From: a candidate division WOR-3 bacterium
GTDB lineage: Bacteria; Hydrothermota; UBA3072
Assembly (NCBI GenBank): GCA_039804165.1
Contig: JBDRZZ010000005.1
Span: 35,084 to 99,083 of the forward strand
DNA: 64,000 nucleotides
Reading direction: 5' to 3'
In this document: positions 53,358 through 63,717 of the stretch, one piece after another
Numbering within the stretch: position 1 is the first letter of the stretch
Layout of the letters: each line of letters begins with the position of its first letter
The notes under the pieces: model-generated
The model's input: only the letters and a program-made list of their open reading frames with translations
What the model was told of the DNA's origin: nothing
The model's database searches: none
Translations under genes and position numbers: made by a program

Positions 53358-54106
53358 AGAATAGACTAAAAGTTGAGAGATTAAATCTTTGGTTTGGAGA
53401 GAAGCAAATCCTAAAAGATATTTCTTTTTCTATACCTGATAAAAAGGTAACAGCGATTATCGGTCCCTCAGGTTGTGGAAAAACAACTCTTTTAAGATGT
53501 TTTAATAGGATGAACGATCTTGTAGAAAACGTAAAGATTAAAGGCAAGATTTTCTTGGATGGTTACAATATATATGAAGAAACAGATTTATCATCTTTAA
53601 GAATGAAAGTAGGGATGGTTTTTCAAAAGCCAAATCCTTTTCCTAAGTCAATTTTTGAGAATGTTGCTTTTGGGCTTCATATTAAAGGAATAAGAGATAA
53701 AAATAGAATAATGGAGATTGTAGAGAATAGTTTAAAAAGAGCTTGGCTTTGGGAAGAAGTTAAGGACCGCTTAAGCTCTTCCGCAATGGAACTTTCGGGT
53801 GGACAACAACAGAGACTCTGCATTGCAAGAGCTCTTGCAACGGATCCAGAGGTTATTCTATTTGATGAACCAACCTCTGCTCTTGATCCAAAAGCTACAG
53901 CAAAAATAGAAGAGTTAATTGTAGAACTTAAAAATTCTGTGACTGTTATCCAAGTAACCCATAACATAGGTCAAGCCGCGAGAATTTCTGATTTTACTGC
54001 TTTTCTTTATCTTGGTGAGTTAGTTGAGTTTGGCCCTACAGAAAAATTATTTACAGTTCCTCAAGATAAAAGAACGGAAGAATATCTTGAGGGTAAATTT
54101 GGATAA
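53351..54106 (+). CDS. pstB: Phosphate ABC transporter ATP-binding protein
   Basis: 251 residues: Walker [24 protein letters not shown]-loop [19 protein letters not shown], signature [17 protein letters not shown], Walker [14 protein letters not shown], switch His in [10 protein letters not shown]. The RCFNRMND sequence is diagnostic of PstB. Confidence 0.97.
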   Translation: MVKNRLKVERLNLWFGEKQILKDISFSIPDKKVTAIIGPSGCGKTTLLRCFNRMNDLVENVKIKGKIFLDGYNIYEETDLSSLRMKVGMVFQKPNPFPKSIFENVAFGLHIKGIRDKNRIMEIVENSLKRAWLWEEVKDRLSSSAMELSGGQQQRLCIARALATDPEVILFDEPTSALDPKATAKIEELIVELKNSVTVIQVTHNIGQAARISDFTAFLYLGELVEFGPTEKLFTVPQDKRTEEYLEGKFG

Positions 54107-54117
54107 GAGGTGTTAAA

Positions 54118-54783
54118 ATGTTGGAAGAAAGAATAAAATCTTTAAAAAAAGAGATAATAAATTATGCTTCTTTGGTTGAGGTAATGATTGAAAAAAGTAT
54201 TCAAGGCTTAGTAAAGAGACAAAAAGAACTGCTTAAGGAAGTTATTGAGAAAGACGAGGAAAAAGCAAATGAGATGGAGATGAAGATTGAAGAGCACTGT
54301 ATTGAAACCTTGGCTCAGTTTGAACCGAGGGCTAAGGACCTAAGGTTAATTGTTGCAGCTTTAAAGATGAACAACGATTTGGAGAGAATGGCTGATCATG
54401 CTGTAAATATAGCTGGTAACGCTTCTTTTTTGATTGAACTTCCAAGAGAGGCTTTTATAGAAGAAATTCTAACTATGGCAGAAAAGACTAAGAAAATGTT
54501 AAAGGATAGTGTGGACTCTTTTATTGAGGGAGATACCCAAAAAGCTGAGGATGTTTGTAAAAGAGATGATGAGGTGGATGAACTTCAGGATAAGATAATC
54601 AAAGCCCTTGTTTCGAATATGTGCGTTGAGCCAGATTCGCTTGCCTCGATAGACCAGAGAGTGCATCTTCTTATAATAGCTAAAAATTTGGAGAGAATAG
54701 CGGATCTTTCCACTAACATATGTGAAGATACGATTTATTTAGAGAAAGGAAAGGACATAAAACACCACAGAGGATTTAAATAA
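54118..54783 (+). CDS. phoU: Phosphate transport regulator
   Basis: 221 residues, two three-helix PhoU repeats with the family metal-cluster motifs, DLRLIVAALKMNNDLERMADHAVNIA and QRVHLLIIAKNLERIADLSTNICED. It links Pst flux to PhoR and dampens the pho response. 11 nt after pstB, end of the pst operon. Confidence 0.95.
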   Translation: MLEERIKSLKKEIINYASLVEVMIEKSIQGLVKRQKELLKEVIEKDEEKANEMEMKIEEHCIETLAQFEPRAKDLRLIVAALKMNNDLERMADHAVNIAGNASFLIELPREAFIEEILTMAEKTKKMLKDSVDSFIEGDTQKAEDVCKRDDEVDELQDKIIKALVSNMCVEPDSLASIDQRVHLLIIAKNLERIADLSTNICEDTIYLEKGKDIKHHRGFK

Positions 54784-54806
54784 AGGTTTTTTGGTTGAAA
54801 TTAACC

Positions 54807-54834
54807 TTGACTTTTTTTATTTTTATTCTAAAAT
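54807..54834 (+). promoter_or_regulatory. Sigma-70-type promoter of the EF-Tu-domain-like gene
   Basis: TTGACT (54807-54812), 16-bp spacer, TAAAAT (54829-54834). Predicted start near 54841; AAAGAGAGGTG and the ATG follow at 54868. Confidence 0.6.
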
Positions 54835-54867
54835 AGGTTAATGAAATCTTTAAAGAGAGGTGTTTAA

Positions 54868-55122
54868 ATGGAAGAAAAGAAAATAGGTGTTATAACTCAT
54901 TATTTTGGAAAGATCTCCGTTGGAATAATTGAATTATCAGGCCCTTTAAGGGTTGGGGATACTATTCACATAAAAGGGGCTCATGATGATTTCGTGCAGA
55001 AGGTAGAGACAATGGAGATAGAACATAAAGCAGTGGCTTCTGCAGATAAAGGAGATCTGGTAGGGATAAAGGTTACAAATAAAGTGCATCCTAAGGATGA
55101 AGTATATTTGGTTGTGGAATGA
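54868..55122 (+). CDS. Small EF-Tu domain-2-like (translation elongation factor-like) protein
   Basis: 84 residues forming one beta-barrel like domain 2 of EF-Tu/IF2: GVITHYFGKISVGIIELSGP, LRVGDTIHIKGAHDDF, VETMEIEHKAVASADKGDLVGIKV. No GTPase domain is attached. Stand-alone proteins of this type occur in archaea and some bacteria and have no settled function. It has its own promoter and terminator, so it is a single-gene unit. Confidence 0.85.
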   Translation: MEEKKIGVITHYFGKISVGIIELSGPLRVGDTIHIKGAHDDFVQKVETMEIEHKAVASADKGDLVGIKVTNKVHPKDEVYLVVE

Positions 55123-55130
55123 AATTAGGA

Positions 55131-55157
55131 TAGCTTCTTCTTAAAAAGCTAATTTTT
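55131..55157 (+). terminator. Intrinsic terminator after the EF-Tu-domain-like gene
   Basis: TAGCTT (55131-55136) pairs with AAGCTA (55146-55151), followed by ATTTTT. It is short but well placed, 8 nt after the stop. Confidence 0.55.
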
Positions 55158-55208
55158 CCTGTTTTCCCCTCAAGATTGTATTATTTCAGTTTAAGAGAAG
55201 GAGGCGAA

Positions 55209-55523
55209 ATGCCTGAAGCTTTTATAAAAGAAATAAAAGAAGCAGAAAAAAAGGCAGAAGAGGTGGTTCAAAAAGCAAAAGATGAAACTGTAAAGATGAT
55301 TGAGAAAGCTAGGGAAGAGGCGGAAATAATTATAGAAAAGAGCAAAGAGAAAGTGAAGGAATTACTCAAAGAGAAAAGAATGGAAGGGAAAAAAGAAGCA
55401 GAAGAGGAAAAGAAGAAATTGGATATAGAAATCGATAAGGAGATTGCAGAAATTAAAGATAGGGCTTATAAGAAAATGGAAGAAGCAAAGAAAATGATAA
55501 TAGAAAGGATTTTAAAGGGCTAA
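55209..55523 (+). CDS. V-type ATPase peripheral-stalk subunit G/H
   Basis: 104 residues from the ATG at 55209, chosen because AGGAGG lies 5 nt ahead; an upstream ATG in the same frame adds 11 residues with no ribosome site. It is almost wholly a charged coiled coil (KEAEKKAEEVVQKAKDE and following), the pattern of the V/A-ATPase H or G stalk subunit that pairs with subunit E. First gene of the V-ATPase operon. Confidence 0.82.
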   Translation: MPEAFIKEIKEAEKKAEEVVQKAKDETVKMIEKAREEAEIIIEKSKEKVKELLKEKRMEGKKEAEEEKKKLDIEIDKEIAEIKDRAYKKMEEAKKMIIERILKG

Positions 55524-57482
55524 ATGCCTCAGAAGGAACTTAAAAAGGTTAGTTTTGTTATATACGAAGAAGATAAAGAGGCCTTCTTAAGAGAACTCCA
55601 AGAAAAGGAAATTTTTCATATAAGTGATTTGCGATCTTCTTCTCTGGCGGAAAAATTTCCCGATTTAATTCCTGAGGAGAGATTTAAGGATGGAGAAGCT
55701 GAAGAACTTATTAAAAAACTTGAAAAAATTTTAGATTTGCTTAAGCCTTATGTAAATGAGGAAAAAGGCCTACTTGGACAATTTATAGATTTGAAAATTT
55801 CTGTTTCAACTGAAGAGTATAAAAGAGTAGTTGAGAGCTTTAATCTCAAAGAAATTGATGAAATTTATAATTGGGGAGAGGAGTTGTATCATCTTAAAAA
55901 TAAATTAGTAGAACTTACTGATAAGTTAAATTTTTATGAAGAGTGGAAAGCATTAAAGATAAAATTGTCTGATTTAGAAGTTCTAAAAAATGTTACTTTG
56001 AAGATATATAAGTTATCTGTGGAAGAAGAAGAATTAAAGGAAAAAATTAAAGAATTACCGGTGGATTTCTATACTATTTTCGAGAAAGAAAAGAAAAAGG
56101 GAATGATTTTTTTGATTTATAAAGGGTTTGAAGAGGATTTTAGAAGGATTTTGGCTGATTATCAAGTTGAAGAAGTGAATTTTAAGGGAGAAAAGGAAGA
56201 ACCAGAAGAAATTGTTTCTAAATGTAGAGAAGAAATAGAGAAAATAAATGAAAAGATTTCAGAAGTTTCTGAAAAGATTAAAAAGAAAGGAAATGAGTAT
56301 AAGAAGTATATAATTTTGTATGACTATTTTCTTTTTAGGTTGAAGAGAGCTGAGGTTTTAAATAAGTCCCTTGGAACCAAGAAGGTTCTTATCTTAGAAG
56401 GTTGGGTTGAAAAGGAAAATCAGGCAATTTTACAAAGTCTTGCTAATTCTTATGAGGGTGTTGAACTTACTTGGGTGGAGCCTGAAAAAGGAGAATCAAT
56501 CCCAGTTAAACTAAAGAATAATCCCTTAAGTAGCCCCTATGAAGCTGTTGTAAGGTTATATGCTTTGCCTAAAAAGGAAGAAATTGATCCTACTCCTTTT
56601 GTGGCCTTATTCTTCGCTTTGTTTTTTGGTTTTTGTATGACTGATGCAGCTTATGGAGTTATTTTAATTGCAGCGTGTTTTTACTTAATGCCAAGGCTAC
56701 CTGAAGGGAGGAAATATTTATGGATATTTATAGGAGGAGGTATTCTTACGGTGTTTGCAGGAGCTATAACAGGTAGTTGGTTTGGTAGTAACATTGAAAT
56801 GGCTTTTCCTGAGCTTTCTTGGTTTAAAAATTTTAGAGAAAAATTTATGATTTTTGATCCTTTTTCTAATCCTCTTGATTTTCTAAAACTCTCTCTGGTT
56901 TTTGGAGTGATTCAAATTTTTACTGGTTTAGTTATTTCTATAATAGAGAAGATAAAAAGAGGAAAGTTTTATAATGCTTTTACAAATGAGATATCTTGGA
57001 TCTTATTCTTTCTTCTTTTGGGCTTATATATGTTAGCCGATTTAAGAATACTGAGGCCTTTTCTCTTTATTCCAATTTTTGTGATCTTCTTATTTTCTGG
57101 AGAAAGTAAGTCTTGGATTATAAAAATAGCAAAAGGTGGTTTTACTGTATTTAATGGACTTATTAGTTTCCTTGGGAATGTGCTTTCTTATAGCCGTATT
57201 ATGGCTCTTGGTCTTGTAACTGCGGGACTTGCTATGTCCATAAATATTCTTGCTAAAATAGTTAGGGATTTAATCCCTGGGGTTGGGATTCTCTTTGCTA
57301 TAATTCTTTTCATCTTTGGGCATCTTCTCTCTATAGGGATAAATACTTTAAGTAGTTTTGTTCATACAATGAGACTTCAGTTTGCTGAGTTTTTCTCGTA
57401 TTTCTATGAAGGAGGAGGAGAACCTTTTGAACCTTTTGGATTAGTTGGAAAATATATAAGAATTGAAAAAAGGAGGTTTTAA
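55524..57482 (+). CDS. ntpI: V-type ATPase subunit I (a-subunit)
   Basis: 652 residues. The cytoplasmic N-terminal half (1-340) has coiled coils. The membrane half has about eight helices, including ALFFALFFGFCMTDAAYGVI, FLGNVLSYSRIMALGLVTAGLA (with the essential Arg of the ion half-channels) and HTMRLQFAEFFSYFYEGGGEPFEPF. It forms the stator ion channel against ring subunit K. The TTT TAA end abuts the GTG start of K. Confidence 0.94.
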   Translation: MPQKELKKVSFVIYEEDKEAFLRELQEKEIFHISDLRSSSLAEKFPDLIPEERFKDGEAEELIKKLEKILDLLKPYVNEEKGLLGQFIDLKISVSTEEYKRVVESFNLKEIDEIYNWGEELYHLKNKLVELTDKLNFYEEWKALKIKLSDLEVLKNVTLKIYKLSVEEEELKEKIKELPVDFYTIFEKEKKKGMIFLIYKGFEEDFRRILADYQVEEVNFKGEKEEPEEIVSKCREEIEKINEKISEVSEKIKKKGNEYKKYIILYDYFLFRLKRAEVLNKSLGTKKVLILEGWVEKENQAILQSLANSYEGVELTWVEPEKGESIPVKLKNNPLSSPYEAVVRLYALPKKEEIDPTPFVALFFALFFGFCMTDAAYGVILIAACFYLMPRLPEGRKYLWIFIGGGILTVFAGAITGSWFGSNIEMAFPELSWFKNFREKFMIFDPFSNPLDFLKLSLVFGVIQIFTGLVISIIEKIKRGKFYNAFTNEISWILFFLLLGLYMLADLRILRPFLFIPIFVIFLFSGESKSWIIKIAKGGFTVFNGLISFLGNVLSYSRIMALGLVTAGLAMSINILAKIVRDLIPGVGILFAIILFIFGHLLSIGINTLSSFVHTMRLQFAEFFSYFYEGGGEPFEPFGLVGKYIRIEKRRF

Positions 57483-57956
57483 GTGGTTAGTGGTTTTTGG
57501 TTAGCAATGTCAGGTGTAGCTTGTGCAGTTTTTCTTGCTGGTATTGGTTCTTCAATAGGAGTTCAGATCCCTTCAAGAGCGGCAGCCGGGGTGCTTTCCG
57601 AGCAACCAGAAAAATTTGGGAGGACTTTTATCTTGGTGGTTTTACCATCCACACAGGGTTTCTATGGCTTTATTGCGGCAATGTTTATGATGATGAAATT
57701 GGGAATGTTTGGGGGAAATATGAATTTGGATATGAGTATAATTGAGGGTCTTAGATATATGATGGCTGGTCTTCCTGTAGGGATTGTGGGCTTGGTTTCT
57801 GGTATTCATCAAGGACTTGTTTCTGCTGCAGGGGTTGAACTTGCTGCAAAACAACCAGAAGCTACAATGAGAGTTGTTATTTTCGCTGTTATGATTGAAA
57901 CTTATGCTATTTTAGGTTTTGTTACGAGTTTCTTAATGGTTAACGCGATTGGTTGA
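57483..57956 (+). CDS. ntpK: V-type ATPase rotor subunit K (duplicated, four helices)
   Basis: 157 residues from GTG, with AGGAGG directly upstream. Two helical hairpins arose by duplication. Only the second keeps the ion carboxylate (Glu139 in MIETYAILGF); the first has Gln58. The set Leu54, Thr57, Gln58, Gln110 and Glu139 matches the Na+ ligands known in Enterococcus hirae NtpK (LPGTQG, AQG, VETYAILGF), so the enzyme is predicted to be Na+-coupled. Confidence 0.94.
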   Translation: MVSGFWLAMSGVACAVFLAGIGSSIGVQIPSRAAAGVLSEQPEKFGRTFILVVLPSTQGFYGFIAAMFMMMKLGMFGGNMNLDMSIIEGLRYMMAGLPVGIVGLVSGIHQGLVSAAGVELAAKQPEATMRVVIFAVMIETYAILGFVTSFLMVNAIG

Positions 57957-57958
57957 AA

Positions 57959-58528
57959 ATGAGCAAAGTTATAGAGAAGATTTTAAAAGAAGCAGAAGAA
58001 ACTAAGAGAAAAATTGAGGAAGAAGCGGAAATTAAGGTTAAGGGAATAATAGAAAAGGCTGAAAAGGAAGCAAAGGAAATAGAAATTAAAGGAGAGAGAG
58101 AAGCAGAGGAAGAAAAAAAACGAGAAAAGGAAAGAATTTTAAGTAGGCACAGGCTTGAACTTTCAAAAAGAAAGTTGGAGGAAAAAAACAAAATTATGAA
58201 TGAACTTAAGGAAAAAGTTGTTGAAGAAATTAAAAAATTAAAATGGGAAGAATATAGGTCTTTTGTTGAGAATCTTATCCTTAAGGCTTCTGAAAATGGA
58301 AGTGAGGAAATTCTTCCTGGTCTTCTTCATATTGAGAAAGTAAAAGAACTGATTAGATCAATGAATGAAGAGAAGAAATGTAAATTTAAAATTTCTGAGG
58401 AAACTCCAGATTTTGATGTAGGGATTGTGATGGTAAAGGGAAGAAAGAAGATTGATGCAACTCTTCCTACTATTTTAGAGGAAGTCTTTGATAAAAGTCA
58501 AGAGGAATTAATAAAGATTTTATTCTGA
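57959..58528 (+). CDS. ntpE: V-type ATPase subunit E
   Basis: 189 residues from ATG 57959. A TTG two codons earlier would overlap the K stop and has no better ribosome site. The N-terminal half is a Lys/Glu coiled coil and the C-terminal half the globular E domain (EILPGLLHIEKVKELI, DVGIVMVKGRKKIDATLPTILEE). Peripheral stalk with the G/H subunit. Confidence 0.9.
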   Translation: MSKVIEKILKEAEETKRKIEEEAEIKVKGIIEKAEKEAKEIEIKGEREAEEEKKREKERILSRHRLELSKRKLEEKNKIMNELKEKVVEEIKKLKWEEYRSFVENLILKASENGSEEILPGLLHIEKVKELIRSMNEEKKCKFKISEETPDFDVGIVMVKGRKKIDATLPTILEEVFDKSQEELIKILF

Positions 58529-58529
58529 A

Positions 58530-59516
58530 GTGAATAGATTTGAGGCTTTAAGGGTTCTAAATCTAAAATATACTTATGCTCTGGGATTAATAAGAGCAAA
58601 AGAAGTAAAACTTATCTCTAAGAAGAGATTTGAAGAACTTGTTTCCTCTAAAGATGTTAATGAGCTGATAGCGGCCCTTCATGACACAGATTATGCTTCT
58701 TATCTTAGAGTTGGAAGTGGATATGAAGAGATTGAGGAGGGATTACAGAAGGCACGAATTGAACTTTATAGAGAAGTTGAAAAACTTGTAGATGATCCTG
58801 AAATTATGAAAATCCTAAGAGCAAAATTTGATTTTCATAACATCACTGTTCTTCTCAAAGGGAGAATCGCGGATAAGGATTTTTCTGATAAGTGTTCTCC
58901 TTTAGGTTCTATTCCTATAGTGGAATTAGAAGAGATATTTAAAGAAGAAAAATACCGAGAATTACCTTTTTATCTTAGGGAGGCTATTGACCATGGGGTA
59001 GAGGCTTATTACTCATCTAATCATAATCCACAAAGATTAAGTTTTGCGATTGATTCTGTTATGGCTATTACTCTTACTTCTTCAAAAAATGAATTTCTCA
59101 ATAATTATTATAAGTTGTGGATAGACCTCGTTAACTTGAAAACAATCCTTCGTCTTCTTTTTGTTAAAAGATATCAGGAACTTGTTAGTTTTGCGTTGTT
59201 GTGCTGTGGAAATATAAGTAAAGAAGAGATTGAGAAATTAAAAATAGAGAATTCTGATTCACTTCTTTCCCTTTATAAAGGAACAATTTACGAATTTCTT
59301 TTAGAATGGAAGGATTCTTTTCCCATTTTAGAAAGAGAAGGAGAAAAACTTCTTATTTCCTATCTTAGGTCTATTGCTTTTGAGTCAATTGGGGTTGAGC
59401 CTATTATTTCATATCTTCTTTTAAGGGAAAATGAAATAAAAAATTTAAGGATTATATTTATTGGTAAAGCCAATGGTGTAGAGGAAGAATTAATAAAGGA
59501 AAGGTTGATTATATGA
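58530..59516 (+). CDS. ntpC: V-type ATPase subunit C (AC39/d)
   Basis: 328 residues, GTG start 1 nt after subunit E. Family segments: YTYALGLIRAKEVKLISKKRF, YREVEKLVDDPEIMKILRAKFDFHNI, DLVNLKTILRLLFVKR and the C-terminal ENEIKNLRIIFIGKANGV. Forms the socket between the central stalk and the K ring. Confidence 0.9.
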   Translation: MNRFEALRVLNLKYTYALGLIRAKEVKLISKKRFEELVSSKDVNELIAALHDTDYASYLRVGSGYEEIEEGLQKARIELYREVEKLVDDPEIMKILRAKFDFHNITVLLKGRIADKDFSDKCSPLGSIPIVELEEIFKEEKYRELPFYLREAIDHGVEAYYSSNHNPQRLSFAIDSVMAITLTSSKNEFLNNYYKLWIDLVNLKTILRLLFVKRYQELVSFALLCCGNISKEEIEKLKIENSDSLLSLYKGTIYEFLLEWKDSFPILEREGEKLLISYLRSIAFESIGVEPIISYLLLRENEIKNLRIIFIGKANGVEEELIKERLII

Positions 59517-59824
59517 AAATTGCATTCGTTGGGCCATATAATTTTGTTTTTCCTTTTAAGTCTTTAGGAGCCGAGATAATTAGTAGCGAAAATAAAAGTA
59601 TTGAAGAAATAAAAGAAGAGATTCAAAAATCAAATTTTGGAATTGTTTTTGTATTTGAGAGTGTTTTTAAGGAACTAATGAATTTTAAGGATTTTATATT
59701 TGATCCTGAGAGAAATATTGTTCCTATCCCGGAAGTAGGAGGAAGTAAGGGATATGGAATTTTGAGGATAAAAGAAATAGTTAGGAAGGCAGTTGGAATT
59801 GATATAGGAGGTTTTGATGATTGA
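59513..59824 (+). CDS. ntpF: V-type ATPase subunit F
   Basis: 103 residues: [62 protein letters not shown]. Small central-stalk subunit. ATGA overlap with subunit C and 8-nt overlap with subunit A. Confidence 0.88.
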   Translation: MKIAFVGPYNFVFPFKSLGAEIISSENKSIEEIKEEIQKSNFGIVFVFESVFKELMNFKDFIFDPERNIVPIPEVGGSKGYGILRIKEIVRKAVGIDIGGFDD

Positions 59825-61577
59825 AGGGAGAATAATCAGAGTCTCTGGGCCTCTTGTAGTTGCAGAAAAAATGCAGAGTTCAAAGATGTTTGATGTGGTT
59901 ATGGTTGGAGAAGAAAAATTGTTAGGTGAAATTATTGAGTTAGAGGGTGATAAAGCAGCAATTCAAGTTTATGAAGAGACCGAAGGATTAAAGATTGGTG
60001 AACCTGTTTTAGGAACAGGTGAACCACTTTCTGTTTCCCTTGGACCAGGTTTAGTTGAGTCTATCTATGATGGGATTCAAAGACCTCTTGATGAGCTTAG
60101 AAATAAAGCGGGGGATTTTATTAGAAGGGGAATTTCTATTCCAGGAATAAATCCTGAAAAGAAATGGTTTTTTACACCTCTTAAGAAAGTAGGGGATAAA
60201 GTTTCTGGAGGGGATATAATAGGTGTTGTTAAGGAGACAAAGCTAATTGAGCATAGAATTTTAGTTCCACCCCTTGTAGCTGGAGTGATTGAAGATATAA
60301 AAGAAGGGGAATTTACTGTGAAGGACACAGTAGCTATTGTGAAAGCTGATAAAGAGGTAAAAGAGATAAAGATGGAACAAAGATGGGGAGTGCGTAAGCC
60401 AAGACCAGTGAAAGAAAGGCTTGCTCCTTCTATCCCCTTATTTACAGGTCAAAGAGTTATAGATACTTTTTTCCCACTTGCAAAGGGTGGAACTGCTTGT
60501 GTTCCTGGACCTTTTGGATCCGGAAAAACAGTTATTCAACATGAGCTCGCAAAATGGGCTAGTGCAGAAGTTGTTGTTTATATTGGTTGTGGAGAAAGAG
60601 GAAATGAAATGACAGACGTTCTTAACGAATTTCCTAAGCTTATGGATCCGAAGTCAGGAGAGCCTTTAATGAAAAGGACGATTCTTATTGCAAACACCTC
60701 CAATATGCCAGTTGCAGCGAGAGAGGCTTCAATTTATACTGGTATAACAATTGCTGAATATTTTAGAGATATGGGTTATTCAGTGGCTTTAATGGCAGAT
60801 TCAACTTCAAGATGGGCTGAGGCTCTTAGAGAGATTTCTGGTAGGCTTGAAGAGATGCCTGGGGAAGAGGGTTATCCTGCTTATCTTGGAAGTAAAATAG
60901 CTGAGTTCTATGAGAGGGCTGGAAGAGTGAAGTGTCTTGGAAGTGATGATAGAGAAGGAGCTATTTCTGTAATTGGAGCTGTTTCTCCTCCAGGAGGAGA
61001 TCTTTCTGATCCTGTTGTTCAAAACACTCTGAGAGTTGTAAAAGTTTTCTGGAATCTTAAGGCTGAGTTAGCTTATGCAAGACATTTCCCTGCAATTGAT
61101 TGGTTGACTTCTTATTCCCTTTATTCGGACAATGTAAGAGATTATATGAGAAGAGAAATAGCAGATGATTTTCTTGAGCTAAAAGAAGAAGCTATGAGAT
61201 TGCTTGAAGAAGAAGATGAACTTCAACAAATGGTGCGACTTGTTGGAATGGATGCTCTTTCTAAGAAGGAAAGGAGAATCCTTATGGCAGCGAGAATGAT
61301 AAGGGAAGATTTTTTACATCAAAACGCTTTCCATGAAGTGGATACTTATACTTCAATAAGGAAACAATATCTTATGTTGAAAAACATTATTACTTTTTAT
61401 AAAGAGGCAGAAAAAAAGGATGCTGATCCTAAAGAGCTTGAATCACTTGAGATTCTTGAAGAAATTGCGAGAATGAAGTTTGTTGAAGAAAAAGAAATTT
61501 ACAAAATAGAATCTTTAGAAAGCAAAATTAAAGAAGAAATTAAGAGTATTGGAGTGAAAGAGGAGATAGTCCAATGA
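59817..61577 (+). CDS. ntpA: V-type ATPase catalytic subunit A
   Basis: 586 residues from ATG 59817 (AGGAGG ahead; the TTG one codon earlier is less likely). P-loop GPFGSGKT (residues 231-238), the V-type insertion near residues 110-190, and motifs [32 protein letters not shown] and [32 protein letters not shown]. Catalytic nucleotide site together with subunit B. Confidence 0.96.
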   Translation: MIEGRIIRVSGPLVVAEKMQSSKMFDVVMVGEEKLLGEIIELEGDKAAIQVYEETEGLKIGEPVLGTGEPLSVSLGPGLVESIYDGIQRPLDELRNKAGDFIRRGISIPGINPEKKWFFTPLKKVGDKVSGGDIIGVVKETKLIEHRILVPPLVAGVIEDIKEGEFTVKDTVAIVKADKEVKEIKMEQRWGVRKPRPVKERLAPSIPLFTGQRVIDTFFPLAKGGTACVPGPFGSGKTVIQHELAKWASAEVVVYIGCGERGNEMTDVLNEFPKLMDPKSGEPLMKRTILIANTSNMPVAAREASIYTGITIAEYFRDMGYSVALMADSTSRWAEALREISGRLEEMPGEEGYPAYLGSKIAEFYERAGRVKCLGSDDREGAISVIGAVSPPGGDLSDPVVQNTLRVVKVFWNLKAELAYARHFPAIDWLTSYSLYSDNVRDYMRREIADDFLELKEEAMRLLEEEDELQQMVRLVGMDALSKKERRILMAARMIREDFLHQNAFHEVDTYTSIRKQYLMLKNIITFYKEAEKKDADPKELESLEILEEIARMKFVEEKEIYKIESLESKIKEEIKSIGVKEEIVQ

Positions 61578-63001
61578 GAGTAGAATACAAGACAATTTCT
61601 AACATAGCTGGTCCTTTGCTTTTTGTGGAGGGAGTTAAAGGTGTTAGCTATGGAGAATTGTGTAGAATTAAATTGCCAGATGGAGAGGTTAGGACCGGGA
61701 AGGTTCTTGAGATTCACCAAGATAAAGCGATGATACAGGTTTTTGAAGGAACAAGGGGGATAGATATATCTGAATCTTCAGTAATTTTTGAAGGTAGAAC
61801 AATTCAACTTGACCTTTCCCCTGATATTCTTGGTAGAATTTTTGACGGTCTGGGTAATGTTATTGATGGTGGACCCAAAATTTTGCCAGAAAAAAGAAGA
61901 GACATTAATGGCGAGCCAATTAATCCATCTGCTCGTGAATATCCAAATGAGTTTATTCAAACAGGTATTTCTACAATTGATGGTTTAAATCCTCTTGTGC
62001 GTGGACAAAAGTTGCCCTTTTTCTCTGGATCTGGACTCCCTCATAATAAACTTGCTGCTCAAATTGTCCGGCAGGCTAAAGTTTTGGGAAAAGAAGAAAA
62101 ATTTGCTGTGGTTTTTGCAGCGGTGGGAATTACCTTTGAGGAAGCAGAATTTTTCAGGGAGGACTTTGAAAAAAGTGGAGCTTTGGAGAGAGTTGTAATG
62201 TTTTTGAATCTTGCTGATGATCCTCCGATTGCGAGAATTTCCACTCCAAGAACTGCTCTAACCGCAGCAGAATATCTTGCTTTTGATCTTGAAATGCACG
62301 TTCTTGTTATTATTACTGATATGACAAATTATTGTGAAGCTTTAAGAGAAATCTCAGCTGCGAGGAAAGAAGTTCCTGGAAGAAGAGGTTATCCTGGTTA
62401 TCTTTATACAGACCTTGCGACGCTCTATGAGAGAGCAGGAAGGATAAAGGGAAAGAAAGGTTCAATCACTTTAATTCCTGTGCTTTCAATGCCTGAGGAT
62501 GATAAAACGCATCCAATTCCAGACCTTACTGGCTATATTACAGAAGGTCAGATTATATTTTCAAGAGCTCTTGAAAGGAAAGGTATTAAACCCCCCATCG
62601 ATGTTTTACCTTCGCTTTCTCGTCTTAAAGATAAAGGAATAGGAAAGGGAAAAACAAGAGAAGATCATGCTGATCTTTATAACCAATTATATGCTGCTTA
62701 TTCAAGAGGAAAAGAGGCAGAAGAGCTTTCTATTATTCTTGGAGAAGCGGCTCTATCTGATATGGATAAAAAATATCTTGAGTTTATGAATAGGTTTGAA
62801 AAAGAATATGTAAGTCAGGGTGAATATGAAAATAGAAGTGTAGAAGAGACTTTGGATTTAGGTTGGAAACTTCTTTCTATCTTTCCAAGGAGAGAACTAA
62901 AAAGAGTTAGAGAGGAATATCTGAATAAGTATTTTGCAAAATTTGAAGAAAATGATAAATTAGATTTATCTGCTGTTAAAAGTGGAAATAATGAAGGGTA
63001 A
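61574..63001 (+). CDS. ntpB: V-type ATPase subunit B
   Basis: 475 residues: [35 protein letters not shown] (degenerate P-loop, as usual for B), [41 protein letters not shown] and SIT(L/I)[27 protein letters not shown]. Non-catalytic nucleotide-binding subunit of the A3B3 head. ATGA overlap with subunit A. Confidence 0.96.
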   Translation: MRVEYKTISNIAGPLLFVEGVKGVSYGELCRIKLPDGEVRTGKVLEIHQDKAMIQVFEGTRGIDISESSVIFEGRTIQLDLSPDILGRIFDGLGNVIDGGPKILPEKRRDINGEPINPSAREYPNEFIQTGISTIDGLNPLVRGQKLPFFSGSGLPHNKLAAQIVRQAKVLGKEEKFAVVFAAVGITFEEAEFFREDFEKSGALERVVMFLNLADDPPIARISTPRTALTAAEYLAFDLEMHVLVIITDMTNYCEALREISAARKEVPGRRGYPGYLYTDLATLYERAGRIKGKKGSITLIPVLSMPEDDKTHPIPDLTGYITEGQIIFSRALERKGIKPPIDVLPSLSRLKDKGIGKGKTREDHADLYNQLYAAYSRGKEAEELSIILGEAALSDMDKKYLEFMNRFEKEYVSQGEYENRSVEETLDLGWKLLSIFPRRELKRVREEYLNKYFAKFEENDKLDLSAVKSGNNEG

Positions 63002-63051
63002 GAAAAGAGAAAAAGGTCTCAAACCAAAATCTTAAAAGGGGTTTGGAAGAT

Positions 63052-63669
63052 ATGGCTATCCAAATAAGTGCAACGAGAATGGAGTTACTTTATCTTAAGA
63101 AGCGGTTAAATATTGCGAAAAGAGGTTATAAATTATTAAAACAGAAACAAGATGAACTTTTAAGAATAATTCAAAAGTTTGTGGCTCTTTTTGTTTCAAT
63201 GAGAAGGGAAATAGAAAAGGAGTTAATAGAAGCTTTGAAGCAAATCTTCCTTGCCAAAGCTTATGAAGATAGAAATATTTTTGAAGGAGCATTTTTATTG
63301 CTTGATACTAAGGTTGAGCTTTCTATGGAAATAGAAAAAGTGATGAATGTTCCTCTTCCAAAATACAGAAAGGATTTGAAAGGAGAGATTGTTTCCTATG
63401 GCTTTACAACGACTTCTCCTACGCTTGATTTGGCCTTAAAGAGTTTATGGGAAGTTTTTGAAAGACTAATAGAATTGGCTGAATTGGAAAAAAGAATTCT
63501 CCTTTTATCTTTCGAATTAGATAAGACAAGACGGAGAGTAAATGCTCTTGAGTATATTTTAATTCCAGAAGTTGAAGAGGCAGTGAGAGAAATAAATATG
63601 AAATTAGAGGAAAGAGAACGGGAAAAGAATTCGAGATTAATGATAATTAAGGATATAATAAGAGGATAG
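63052..63669 (+). CDS. ntpD: V-type ATPase subunit D
   Basis: 205 residues from ATG 63052, which yields the usual short N-terminus ahead of SATRMELLYLKKRLNIAKRGYKLLKQKQDELL; a TTG three codons upstream is possible. The C-terminal motif is DKTRRRVNALEYILIPEVEEAVREI. Central rotor shaft, last gene of the operon. Confidence 0.93.
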   Translation: MAIQISATRMELLYLKKRLNIAKRGYKLLKQKQDELLRIIQKFVALFVSMRREIEKELIEALKQIFLAKAYEDRNIFEGAFLLLDTKVELSMEIEKVMNVPLPKYRKDLKGEIVSYGFTTTSPTLDLALKSLWEVFERLIELAELEKRILLLSFELDKTRRRVNALEYILIPEVEEAVREINMKLEEREREKNSRLMIIKDIIRG

Positions 63670-63684
63670 CTAATATCTTTTTTT
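63665..63684 (+). terminator. Weak candidate terminator of the V-ATPase operon
   Basis: GATA (63665-63668) and TATC (63674-63677) can form a 4-bp stem followed by seven T. Only the T run and its place at the operon end support it. Confidence 0.3.
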
Positions 63685-63717
63685 AAACACCTTGTCAGTT
63701 TTTGAAATTTTGTTTTT

